Assembly (NCBI GenBank): GCA_934667175.1
Contig: CAKULN010000084.1
Span: forward strand, 1 to 7,432
DNA length: 7,432 bases
Source of the DNA: an uncultured Bacteroidales bacterium
GTDB taxonomy: Bacteria; Bacteroidota; Bacteroidia; Bacteroidales; UBA932
Direction: 5' to 3'
Every line of letters starts with the position of its first letter. Within the stretch, counting starts at the first letter, position 1. The notes beneath the pieces were generated by a model. It did no database searches. It was not told where the DNA came from and saw nothing but the letters and a program-made list of their open reading frames with translations. Positions 1-5,915 of the stretch are shown here, one piece after another. A program made the position numbers and the translations under genes.

Positions 1-75
1 GGCGCTTCGACCGGCTCAGCGACCGCTGTCTCTTTGACAGCACATCGCTTCGGTCGCTGAGCCTGCCGAAGCGCC
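1..75. repeat. REP-like long imperfect palindrome inside a reading frame
   Basis: The left arm (1-25, beginning GGCGCTTCGACCGG and ending CAGCGACCG) is the reverse complement of the right arm (51-75, beginning CGGTCGCTGAGCC and ending CGAAGCGCC), with two mismatches in 25. The 25-base centre contains a second hairpin, CTGTC (26-30) pairing with GACAG (36-40). From memory, words of the type CTTCGAC-GGCTCAG-GACC recur as dispersed palindromic repeats in many bacterial genomes, so this is probably one copy of a multicopy REP or BIME family. It lies in the minus-strand gene that starts at 173, and the frame stays open across the whole element. Confidence 0.7.
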
Positions 76-173
76 GGTTCTCTTTCTGGCTGTGGGGCAG
101 TCTCCTGCGCCGATGCGGACTGCACCGGTGCAAGCAGACTGGCCACTATCAATAAGCTTAAAATGGGTTTCAT
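1..173 (-). CDS. Partial secreted protein of unknown function, third gene of the blaI operon
   Basis: I do not recognise this gene. Its first 57 codons are visible and the frame is open to the left edge. The start is ATG at 173-171, which overlaps the stop of the M56 peptidase gene in the string TAATG and implies translational coupling. Residues 1-22 form a clear Sec signal peptide: MKP, a hydrophobic core ILSLLIVASLLAPV, then SASA followed by QE. A signal peptidase I cut after ASA would leave an N-terminal Gln, which is common in Bacteroidota exported proteins. The mature part starts Pro/Glu-rich, then continues as basic and Ala-rich residues (33-57) encoded by a REP-like palindrome. Gene order suggests an envelope protein under BlaI control. 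An alternative is that only the signal peptide region is genuine and the repeat has disrupted the gene. Coding start confidence is good, function is unknown. Confidence 0.6.
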   Translation of the reverse strand, partial: MKPILSLLIVASLLAPVQSASAQETAPQPEREPALRQAQRPKRCAVKETAVAEPVEA

Positions 174-1456
174 TATTTGAGTTTGAACACCACAGGGAAT
201 GTGTAGGTAACGGGCACGGCCTTGCCATGCATCATTCCAGGTGTCCATTCCGGAGAGGATTTGATAACACGTAACGCCTCATCGTCCATAGATTTGAACG
301 TACCTTTTAACACTTTGGCATTAGTCATCTTGCCTTCGCTTGTTATGGTAAACATAACAATGACACGTCCTTCTTTTTTGGCTTTCAATGCGTCTTCCGG
401 ATAGACGATATTCTCGTTCACCCATTTGGCGAAATTGTTAGCATCTCCACCTTGAAACTTAGGCTTGACTTCAACCGACTGAAATGGAACGGACTTGTCG
501 TCATCGGAGATAGTTTGAGCTGTGACTTCAATAGCACTCTCATTGACGGAAGATAAAGAGGTAGCTTCATTTTCTGCAACAATGCGGAATTCCGTAGAGT
601 CCGGGCTTCTGAAACTGCTGAAGCACAGCATACAAGCAAGTAATGGAACACAGGCGACATACGCAAGCCTGAGCCATCCGTTAGTCTTTTCTGACATCAT
701 CATGGTTATTCGATTTGAAAGTTTTGTGTGGTTGAAACCGTTGGCAAGACGGAAACGATGCTCACCTACCGCTTTCCGGACCAGGAGCAACTGATAGTCT
801 GCGGTATTGATCCCTTGATTGATCACCGAGTCATCAGCTTCATATTCATGAAGCATCTTGAGTTCCGCTCTGGCAAGCCAGACGAGAGGATTGTACCAAT
901 GCAGGACAGTGATGATGGAGAACAGCAACACGTCTAAAGAATGGTTCTTCCTCACGTGGGTCATCTCGTGTGTCAGGATCACCGGATTTGCGGTGAAATC
1001 CTCCCGACAGATCACTATGTGCCCAAGGAAACTGAAAGATGCGACCGGTGCGTCAACGATTGTCACCTTGAAGCCGTCCTTCCGAATATGCTCGCCCGAC
1101 GCTATCACACGGTATGTCTGGATTATGGACAAGATATTCATAATCAAGACCGCGAGAGCTCCGAGAAGGTATATTCCCGAAACAGCTTCGAGCCAGGATA
1201 TTCCTTTGTCCGCTGCACCCGGAGTTCCGCCTTCCGCACTGACCACAGCCTCCGGCAGGGTCAAGGTCGGCATGGCATCCGCGACAACGGTTCCACTGAA
1301 ATCCCAATGGACGAGCGGCAGAGCAAGGCATAGCAGGCTGCCCGCCAGCAAGGCAAAACGGTTGAAAGTGAAGAAGGTAGTCTTCCGCATGAACAGCATG
1401 AAGAATGCGTGGAACACGGAAAGAAGCAGCCCGCTCGTTATCAGGTAAGCGATCAT
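173..1456 (-). CDS. BlaR1-like M56 family metallopeptidase with C-terminal TonB domain
   Basis: This is a 427-residue integral membrane zinc protease of the BlaR1/MecR1 type. By analogy it senses an envelope signal and triggers inactivation of the BlaI repressor encoded just upstream. Hydrophobic segments lie near residues 1-22, 33-51 and 92-114, with another at about 263-281. The zinc motif HEMTH is at 163-167, and the downstream HEYEAD (203-208) supplies the expected Glu ligand. The C-terminal part (about 334-427) is a TonB C-terminal-like domain: a PKFQGG start, YPEDALKAKKEGRVIVMF, and a PEWTPG...VPVTYTFPVVF ending. There is no penicillin-binding sensor domain, so beta-lactam sensing cannot be assumed. 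The ATG overlaps the blaI stop by four bases (ATGA, 1453-1456). The gene ends at a TAA shared with the next start. This peptidase-TonB fusion is common in Bacteroidota. Confidence 0.93.
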   Translation of the reverse strand: MIAYLITSGLLLSVFHAFFMLFMRKTTFFTFNRFALLAGSLLCLALPLVHWDFSGTVVADAMPTLTLPEAVVSAEGGTPGAADKGISWLEAVSGIYLLGALAVLIMNILSIIQTYRVIASGEHIRKDGFKVTIVDAPVASFSFLGHIVICREDFTANPVILTHEMTHVRKNHSLDVLLFSIITVLHWYNPLVWLARAELKMLHEYEADDSVINQGINTADYQLLLVRKAVGEHRFRLANGFNHTKLSNRITMMMSEKTNGWLRLAYVACVPLLACMLCFSSFRSPDSTEFRIVAENEATSLSSVNESAIEVTAQTISDDDKSVPFQSVEVKPKFQGGDANNFAKWVNENIVYPEDALKAKKEGRVIVMFTITSEGKMTNAKVLKGTFKSMDDEALRVIKSSPEWTPGMMHGKAVPVTYTFPVVFKLK

Positions 1457-1818
1457 TTCCTTTTGCTTTCGATTTGCGAAATGAGTTTTTTAAGGTCTTC
1501 CACATCCATCTTGTCCTCCTCCACAAACTGGGAGACAAGGCTGATGTAGGAGTTGTTGTAGTAACGGGAGACAACGTCCCCGACGGTAGTCCCGTGATAG
1601 TCACGTTCTGTGAGCGCAGGGCTGTACTGGAAAGAGTTCGCCATCGGTCTGCGTTTGACAAATCCCTTTTCCTCAAGGAATTTCACCTGTGTCGCCACAG
1701 TGTTGTAGTTCGGTTTCGGATCGGGAAGAGCCGCGACAATCTCACGGATGAAAACTTCTCCTTTGGCCCAGATGATGTTCATCACCTCTTCCTCTTTTGC
1801 AGTAAGTCTCTGTTTCAT
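1453..1818 (-). CDS. blaI: BlaI/MecI/CopY family transcriptional repressor
   Basis: This 121-residue protein has the usual length for BlaI/MecI repressors. The N-terminal winged helix-turn-helix covers about residues 3-75. It starts LTAKEEEVMNIIWAKGEVFI and has the recognition helix region NYNTVATQVKFLEEKGFV at 37-54. The C-terminal helices (about 80-121) would form the dimerisation part. They include SLVSQFVEE (93-101), the region corresponding to the proteolytic cleavage site in staphylococcal BlaI. The family binds a palindrome as a dimer and is released when the cognate M56 peptidase is activated. The gene is first in the operon, and its stop overlaps the peptidase start by four bases. 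A TAACTTTG -7 box and an overlapping palindrome lie upstream, consistent with autorepression. The regulated signal is not visible from sequence. Confidence 0.95.
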   Translation of the reverse strand: MKQRLTAKEEEVMNIIWAKGEVFIREIVAALPDPKPNYNTVATQVKFLEEKGFVKRRPMANSFQYSPALTERDYHGTTVGDVVSRYYNNSYISLVSQFVEEDKMDVEDLKKLISQIESKRK

Positions 1819-1865
1819 TGCTCAGATTGTTTAAGATTATTATGCGCAAAATTATCTTACGGATG

Positions 1866-1873
1866 CAAAGTTA
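1866..1873 (-). promoter_or_regulatory. Predicted -7 box of the blaI operon promoter
   Basis: Read on the minus strand this is TAACTTTG, an exact match to the Bacteroidota -7 consensus TAnnTTTG. Transcription would start near 1859, giving a leader of about 40 bases to the blaI ATG at 1818. The -33 position, 19 bases further upstream, reads TTAG, a weak match to TTTG that lies inside the palindrome at 1888-1910. Confidence 0.6.
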
Positions 1874-1887
1874 CAAATAAAAATCAT

Positions 1888-1910
1888 ATCTCCTAATATT
1901 TTTAGGTGAT
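1888..1910. promoter_or_regulatory. Imperfect palindrome, candidate BlaI operator
   Basis: The arms ATC-t-CCTAA (1888-1896) and TTAGG-t-GAT (1902-1910) match at eight of nine positions around a five-base centre (TATTT). The site covers the -33 region of the predicted blaI promoter, where a repressor dimer would block RNA polymerase. It does not contain the TACA/TGTA half-sites of staphylococcal BlaI operators, so the assignment rests on position and symmetry. Confidence 0.4.
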
Positions 1911-1993
1911 TTAAGAATGTTTTTAGTTAGTAACGAAGTGTTGTACCCTAATTACAGAATATCTTACCTTAAATACCTTACATTGATACCATC

Positions 1994-2007
1994 TTGAATA
2001 TATTCAA
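1994..2007. promoter_or_regulatory. Perfect 14-bp palindrome upstream of the DXS-like gene
   Basis: TTGAATATATTCAA is its own reverse complement with no spacer. It ends 12 bases before the predicted -7 box at 2020-2027, so it would lie in or next to the -33 region. This position suits an operator for a dimeric regulator. The sequence is AT-rich and some chance occurrence is possible, so the binding role is inferred. Confidence 0.35.
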
Positions 2008-2019
2008 AAAAGATTGCTT

Positions 2020-2027
2020 TACTTTGC
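2020..2027 (+). promoter_or_regulatory. Possible -7 box of the DXS-like gene
   Basis: TACTTTGC resembles the Bacteroidota -7 box TAnnTTTG but has one base fewer between TA and TTTG. The nearest upstream TTG (1994-1996) is 23 bases away, longer than usual. Transcription would start near 2033 and give a 5' leader of about 54 bases before the ATG at 2087. That leader is AT-rich and has no strong Shine-Dalgarno sequence. Confidence 0.35.
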
Positions 2028-2086
2028 GTCATGAAATGATTGGTAGTCATAAAAGATTACCATAGAACTTTAATAAAGAATTTGAT

Positions 2087-3850
2087 ATGTATCTCGAAAA
2101 AATCAACGGCCCGGCCGACATCAAGAAGCTGAACATCGAGCAGCTCAATGTTCTTGCTGATGAGACAAGGCACTATCTGATCGAGAAGGTCAGCAATCAC
2201 GGAGGCCACGTAGGCCCGAACCTCGGAATGGTGGAAGCCACCGTGGCTCTGCACTATGTGTTCAACTCACCTGTCGATAAGATTGTCTTCGATGTCTCAC
2301 ACCAGAGCTACCCACACAAGATCCTGACCGGGAGGAAAGAGGCATTTATGGATGGCCGGCACTACGATGATGTGTCCGGCTACAGCGAGCCGACTGAAAG
2401 TGAGCATGATCATTTCGTGATCGGTCACACTTCCACTTCAATCAGCCTCGCGTGCGGACTTGCCAAAGGACGTGACCTGACGGGAGGAAAGGAGAATGTC
2501 ATCGCAGTGATTGGAGACGGGTCGCTCAGTGGCGGTGAAGCCCTTGAAGGACTCAACGTTGCAGGATCCGAACTGAACAGCAACTTCATCATCATTGTCA
2601 ACGACAACCAGATGTCCATCGCGGAGAACCACGGAGGCCTCTACAAGAACCTCAAGTTACTTCGCGAGACCAATGGCAAGGCCGAGGTCAACCTGTTCAA
2701 AGCGATGGGTCTTGAATATCTCTACGTGGCGGACGGGAACGACATCGCCTCTCTCATCGATGCTTTCCAGAAGGTCAAGGACACTGACAAGCCTGTCGTT
2801 GTGCACATCAACACCCTCAAGGGCAAGGGTCTGAAATTCGCCGAGGAAAACAAGGAGAGGTGGCATTACTCCGCCCCGTTCAACGCCGTGACAGGTGAAT
2901 GCACGTCCCATAGTGACACCGAGGACTACGGAGACCTCACAGCAAAATATCTCCTTGACAAGATGCCGTCCAACCCAGGACTTGTGGCCATCACATCCGG
3001 CACACCTACCGTGTTCGGCTTCACAAAGCCTCGCAGGGAACAGGCCGGCAAGCAGTTTGTTGACGTGGGAATCGCGGAAGAGACGGCTGTCGCGATGGCT
3101 TCCGGAATCGCCAAACGTGGCGGAAAACCGGTCTGGGGAGTTTACAGCACATTCATCCAGAGAACCTACGACCAGCTTTCACAGGACCTCTGCATCAATG
3201 ACAACCCTGCTCTGATGCTTGTCTTCTGGGGAGGAATCGAGAGCATGAATGATGTGACTCACACTTGTCTCTACGACATCCCGCTGCTCTGCAATATTCC
3301 TAACCTCATCTACCTTGCTCCGACCTGTCGTGAGGAATATTTCTCGATGCTGGACTGGGCGGTAGCCTACAGGGAGCATCCGGTCGCGATCCGTGTGCCG
3401 GTGAACGGGGTCATTTCACGTCCGGAAGTCAAGACAGAAAACGTGGATTGGTCTGTTCCCGAGTACGAAATCACCAGTAGAGGAAGCCGCGTTGCAATTC
3501 TTGGCCTCGGAGCTTACTATCAGCTTGGCGAAAAAGTATGCGATGCATTAAAAGAAAAAGGCATCGATGCCACCCTGATCAATCCAAGAATCATCACTTC
3601 GCTTGACACAAAGGCGCTTGAGACCCTCAAGTCAGACCACGAGCTCGTCATCACCCTTGAGGACGGCCAGATCGACGGTGGTTGGGGCGAGAAGATCGCC
3701 AGATTCTATGGTGACAGCGGGATGAAAGTTCTCGTCCGTGGTGAGCGAAAGCATTTCGAAGACCGCTACAACGTGGCCGATCTGCTCAGAATCAACCGCC
3801 TCACCCCGGAGCAGATCACCGAGGATGTCCTCAAGACTTTAGGCAAATAA
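2087..3850 (+). CDS. DXS-like, thiamine diphosphate-dependent transketolase-family enzyme
   Basis: This 587-residue protein has the full DXS domain order: a thiamine diphosphate-binding N-terminal domain, a central pyrimidine-binding domain and a C-terminal domain. It retains H41 in GGHVGPNLG, the cofactor motif GDGSLSGG (143-150) to NDN (172-174), H260, the catalytic Glu E331 in DVGIAEE, and YSTFIQR (353-359). My from-memory comparison with E. coli DXS aligns without gaps from H260 (H299) to V439 (R478). In that stretch R420 becomes W381, D427 becomes N388, H372 becomes T333 and R478 becomes V439, while H431 is kept as H392. About 31 residues are missing between H41 and H260, probably the flexible loop region. 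Canonical DXS makes 1-deoxyxylulose 5-phosphate from pyruvate and glyceraldehyde 3-phosphate. The changed phosphate-pocket residues suggest a different acceptor or weaker activity. The gene appears monocistronic and ends at a strong terminator. Confidence 0.85.
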   Translation: MYLEKINGPADIKKLNIEQLNVLADETRHYLIEKVSNHGGHVGPNLGMVEATVALHYVFNSPVDKIVFDVSHQSYPHKILTGRKEAFMDGRHYDDVSGYSEPTESEHDHFVIGHTSTSISLACGLAKGRDLTGGKENVIAVIGDGSLSGGEALEGLNVAGSELNSNFIIIVNDNQMSIAENHGGLYKNLKLLRETNGKAEVNLFKAMGLEYLYVADGNDIASLIDAFQKVKDTDKPVVVHINTLKGKGLKFAEENKERWHYSAPFNAVTGECTSHSDTEDYGDLTAKYLLDKMPSNPGLVAITSGTPTVFGFTKPRREQAGKQFVDVGIAEETAVAMASGIAKRGGKPVWGVYSTFIQRTYDQLSQDLCINDNPALMLVFWGGIESMNDVTHTCLYDIPLLCNIPNLIYLAPTCREEYFSMLDWAVAYREHPVAIRVPVNGVISRPEVKTENVDWSVPEYEITSRGSRVAILGLGAYYQLGEKVCDALKEKGIDATLINPRIITSLDTKALETLKSDHELVITLEDGQIDGGWGEKIARFYGDSGMKVLVRGERKHFEDRYNVADLLRINRLTPEQITEDVLKTLGK

Positions 3851-3864
3851 CAGGAGAACATATT

Positions 3865-3898
3865 AAAAGACCAGACATGCAGAAGTGTCTGGTCTTTT
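3865..3898. terminator. Bidirectional Rho-independent terminator
   Basis: AAAAGACCAGACA (3865-3877) pairs perfectly with TGTCTGGTCTTTT (3886-3898) around an eight-base loop. The A tract on one side and T tract on the other give a U-tailed hairpin on both strands. It lies 14 bases after the DXS-like stop and 6 bases beyond the stop of the convergent nuclease-domain gene, so it can serve both. Confidence 0.9.
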
Positions 3899-3904
3899 TG
3901 TATC

Positions 3905-4330
3905 TCACACATATTCCACAAGCCAATCTTCCAGAGAGCGTGTTGAGGAGGAAATGTTCACACCGACCTTCACCAATTTCTTGCCGGCCTCATTCCTGAA
4001 GGGAATCATATACCCTCTGTCATCTATCTGTCGCAGAGCCGCTTCAGCGGAAGAATCCACCTTGAACTCAAACACATAGACCGCGCCATCCGTCACACAG
4101 ACGGCATCAGCCCGCCCGATGTCGGATTTGACTTCCGTATGAATATAATAGCCCAAAAGTGAGAATATCAGATAGATTATTGTCTGGTAAAGCTTCTCGG
4201 TCTTGTTCTCAAGGTCATTCGGTATCGCCGACAAGTAAGTCTGCATTCGCGTCATAGCCGCGTTTATCTCCTTGTGCGCCATATCTTCTGTCATTAAATT
4301 TCCAAACCTTAGTTCCGCAGCATGGCTCAT
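3905..4330 (-). CDS. Standalone PD-(D/E)XK nuclease-superfamily domain protein
   Basis: From ATG 4330 this is a 141-residue protein matching the C-terminal PD-(D/E)XK part of the Bacteroidota AAA-ATPase-like plus nuclease family (Pfam PDDEXK_9). With that start, E66 (in HTEVKSD), the D75 of GRAD and the E88-F89-K90 triad of VFEFK form the nuclease-like active site. The family's Q and Y (RQIDDRGY, Q101 and Y107) and the VGVN strand follow. Full-length relatives are roughly 500 residues or more, with an N-terminal ATPase. Here an in-frame stop (4369-4367) and then other genes lie upstream, so the ATPase part is absent. This may be a decay remnant or a genuine solo domain. A TTG at 4354 would add eight residues but overlaps a promoter-like TATTTTTG, so I prefer the ATG. 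The function of the family is poorly defined. Confidence 0.75.
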   Translation of the reverse strand: MSHAAELRFGNLMTEDMAHKEINAAMTRMQTYLSAIPNDLENKTEKLYQTIIYLIFSLLGYYIHTEVKSDIGRADAVCVTDGAVYVFEFKVDSSAEAALRQIDDRGYMIPFRNEAGKKLVKVGVNISSSTRSLEDWLVEYV

Positions 4331-4351
4331 TCCTCCCCAAGGGAACAAATA

Positions 4352-4359
4352 CAAAAATA
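4352..4359 (-). promoter_or_regulatory. Possible -7 box for the nuclease-domain gene
   Basis: On the minus strand this reads TATTTTTG, an exact TAnnTTTG match. The nearest TTTG-like -33 word is only 14 bases upstream, which is too close. Transcription would start near 4345, leaving a short leader before ATG 4330 and excluding the alternative TTG start at 4354. Confidence 0.4.
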
Positions 4360-4394
4360 GTAAAATTTACACCCAAAATGAATACTCATAAAGG

Positions 4395-4426
4395 TTTGGC
4401 TAAATCATAAAAAAAAACTAACTTGC
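4395..4426 (+). promoter_or_regulatory. Possible promoter of mntA-hepT
   Basis: TTTG (4395-4398) is followed after 20 bases by TAACTTGC (4419-4426), an imperfect version of TAnnTTTG at normal Bacteroidota spacing. The predicted start near 4433 leaves about 16 bases before the ATG at 4449. The region 4331-4448 between the two divergent genes is very AT-rich. Confidence 0.35.
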
Positions 4427-4448
4427 ACCGACTAAAAAGATAGCGACT

Positions 4449-4757
4449 ATGTTGAGCCAATATGTAAAGGCACTGATTCCTACGATAAGGAATTACTTTG
4501 TCAGCCAGCCTATTGAAAAGGCATGGATATTTGGTTCGTGCTCAAGAGGAGAGGAAAGGCCGGACAGTGACATCGATATCATGGTCAGATATGTCGGCAA
4601 AGACAACATTTCGATTCTTACAATCACAAGAATATCCTCCCAATTAGGCCGGTTACTGAACCGCAAAGTCGATCTTGTTGAAGATGAGCGTATTCTTCCC
4701 TTTGCCAAAGACAGTGCTGACAAAGATAAAATATTAATCTATGAGAGAAAGAATTAA
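4449..4757 (+). CDS. mntA: MntA-type minimal nucleotidyltransferase antitoxin
   Basis: This 102-residue protein is a minimal nucleotidyltransferase. The catalytic signature GS-x10-DxD is intact: G29-S30, then R33-G34-E35, then D41 and D43 in DSDIDIMV. A third acidic residue, D75 in KVDLV, completes the metal site. Fused to nothing and paired with a HEPN gene, it fits the MntA antitoxin of type VII HepT/MntA toxin-antitoxin systems. There MntA transfers AMP groups to a Tyr of HepT and so silences the RNase. The next gene starts inside this one, 17 bases before its end, implying coupled translation. Base composition is clearly lower in GC than the DXS-like gene, which suggests recent acquisition. 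The ATG at 4449 follows a short leader without a clear Shine-Dalgarno sequence. Confidence 0.9.
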   Translation: MLSQYVKALIPTIRNYFVSQPIEKAWIFGSCSRGEERPDSDIDIMVRYVGKDNISILTITRISSQLGRLLNRKVDLVEDERILPFAKDSADKDKILIYERKN

Positions 4758-5109
4758 CGACAAAAGCAGACTTCTGCACATACTCTCATCCATCAACATC
4801 ATCCTTAAAAATAAAGACCGTTTCAAGTTGGCGGAAATCGAGAACGATCCCATAATATTCTTTGGATTCGTCAAACAGCTTGAGATCATCGGTGAAGCTG
4901 TCTATATGCTCAGCAAGGATTTCCGCAGCCAGCACAAAGAAGTAGAATGGGATGCAATAGAAGGGATGCGGCACGTTCTTGTGCACGGTTACTACCAAAT
5001 CAGGCCATCGCAGCTTTGGAATACCATCCAACAAGACATTCCAACATTAAAGCCCCAAATCGAAAGCCTTCTAGCGTCCGAGGTTATGCTTGTAACTTGT
5101 AAGAAGTAA
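4741..5109 (+). CDS. hepT: HepT-type HEPN domain RNase toxin (DUF86)
   Basis: This 122-residue, mostly helical protein is of the DUF86/HepT type. The RX4HXY motif of HEPN RNases is intact: R77, H82 and Y84 in RHVLVHGYY. R77 and H82 would be catalytic. Y84, with Y85 next to it, corresponds to the Tyr that MntA AMPylates in characterised pairs. The preceding IGEAVYMLSK helix (50-59) is also typical. As a toxin it would cleave RNA as a dimer and be neutralised by the MntA protein encoded by the overlapping upstream gene. The ATG at 4741 gives a 17-base overlap, and the start fits the family's N-terminal helix. Key residues of both partners are present, so the module is probably functional rather than decayed. 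Confidence 0.92.
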   Translation: MRERINDKSRLLHILSSINIILKNKDRFKLAEIENDPIIFFGFVKQLEIIGEAVYMLSKDFRSQHKEVEWDAIEGMRHVLVHGYYQIRPSQLWNTIQQDIPTLKPQIESLLASEVMLVTCKK

Positions 5110-5246
5110 TGGTTGTGACCTCGTGAGAGTGAGCGTACTTCGCAAATCAGAACATTGATGTTCATCTTGATTGTTGAGCATTTCTTCTACTTTACGGCAG
5201 AGCATCAAAACTTTCGCGAATGAAATCTGCTCCTGTTCTTTTCGTC

Positions 5247-5915
5247 TTACATGAGAATATAACCGTGATGTATCAGATCCTCCCGGCTTTTGATCGGGAA
5301 GGTGTAGCCGTCGCGCATTAGACAAAGGTCATCCGCTATCTCGATGATGGCTTCGTACATGTGGTCTGAAACGATGATTCCTTTGCTCTTTTTACGCTCA
5401 CGGATAAGTTCCTGCATTCGTTCAACATAGGCCGGGGCGATGTTGGAGAACGGTTCGTCAAGAATGTAGAAATCAGCTTCGCTGTTCAGTACAAGGAACA
5501 TCTCAGCGACCCTGGCCTCTCCTCCGGAGAGTTCCTTGAACATATTCCGCTGGAATGGGTGGAATTTCGGGTCAAACCTTACGAGCTCATCGTAATCCAC
5601 ACCATATAACCTGAAAGCCTCTCCCAATGTGTAGTTTCCGGGAACGAACAGATTCTGAGGCAGATATTTGACGCGATTTCCGATGTGTGCGTAATCAGTC
5701 TTGGGCTCATCGTCGAAGCGAACGAACATATTCTGTGGCCTGAGGCCTCCCATTATACATTTGAACAGGCATGACTTACCAGCTCCGTTGCGTCCGAGCA
5801 CACCGGTCACCCGACCGCTTTCAGCGGTCAGGAACGCACTCTGGAGAACAGTGTGGGAGCCGAACTGCAAATGAACGCTGTCAACGAGCATTTTGTTTGT
5901 CTTATCTGATTGCAT
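5247..5915 (-). CDS. ABC transporter ATP-binding protein
   Basis: This short single nucleotide-binding domain is 222 residues long from ATG 5915. All ATPase motifs are present (numbering from this ATG): Walker A GRNGAGKS (41-48), Q-loop Q87 in YLPQN, signature LSGGE (129-133), Walker B FYILDEP (149-155) with catalytic E154, and H-loop H185 in VSDH. The ending IKSREDLIHHGYI resembles a Bacteroidota family of small ABC ATPases that I recall but cannot name. The start is ambiguous: TTG 5921, ATG 5915, or ATG 5891, which aligns best with the usual ABC N-terminus (MLVDSVHLQFG). ATG 5915 overlaps the upstream membrane-protein gene by 14 bases, and ATG 5891 would follow it by 10. The partner is the three-helix membrane protein encoded just upstream. 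The substrate is unknown, and the direction is probably export or membrane maintenance, since no binding protein is encoded nearby. Confidence 0.92.
   Translation of the reverse strand: MQSDKTNKMLVDSVHLQFGSHTVLQSAFLTAESGRVTGVLGRNGAGKSCLFKCIMGGLRPQNMFVRFDDEPKTDYAHIGNRVKYLPQNLFVPGNYTLGEAFRLYGVDYDELVRFDPKFHPFQRNMFKELSGGEARVAEMFLVLNSEADFYILDEPFSNIAPAYVERMQELIRERKKSKGIIVSDHMYEAIIEIADDLCLMRDGYTFPIKSREDLIHHGYILM

Noticed and set aside
16..228. Minus-strand 70-codon frame overlapping the M56 gene end
   Set aside because: It is in a different frame from the signal-peptide ORF starting at 173, and its residues show no protein-like features.
858..1448. Long plus-strand open frame opposite the M56 peptidase gene
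   Set aside because: Composition looks like a shadow frame, and the minus-strand gene has clear domains and motifs.
1942..1956. TGTA-N7-TACA inverted repeat as a BlaI site
   Set aside because: The half-sites are in the opposite order to the known TACA...TGTA operators, and the site is distant from the blaI promoter.
2595..2834. Plus-strand frame within the DXS-like gene
   Set aside because: It is a Ser/Thr/Arg-rich shadow of the main coding frame.
5150..5163. GAACAT-TG-ATGTTC hairpin as an mntA-hepT terminator
   Set aside because: The stem is only six pairs and AT-rich, with no following T tract.
5071..5325. Minus-strand 84-codon frame over the hepT end and the ABC gene end
   Set aside because: It overlaps two well-supported genes and has no recognisable motif; only 5110-5246 is free and holds no gene I can support.
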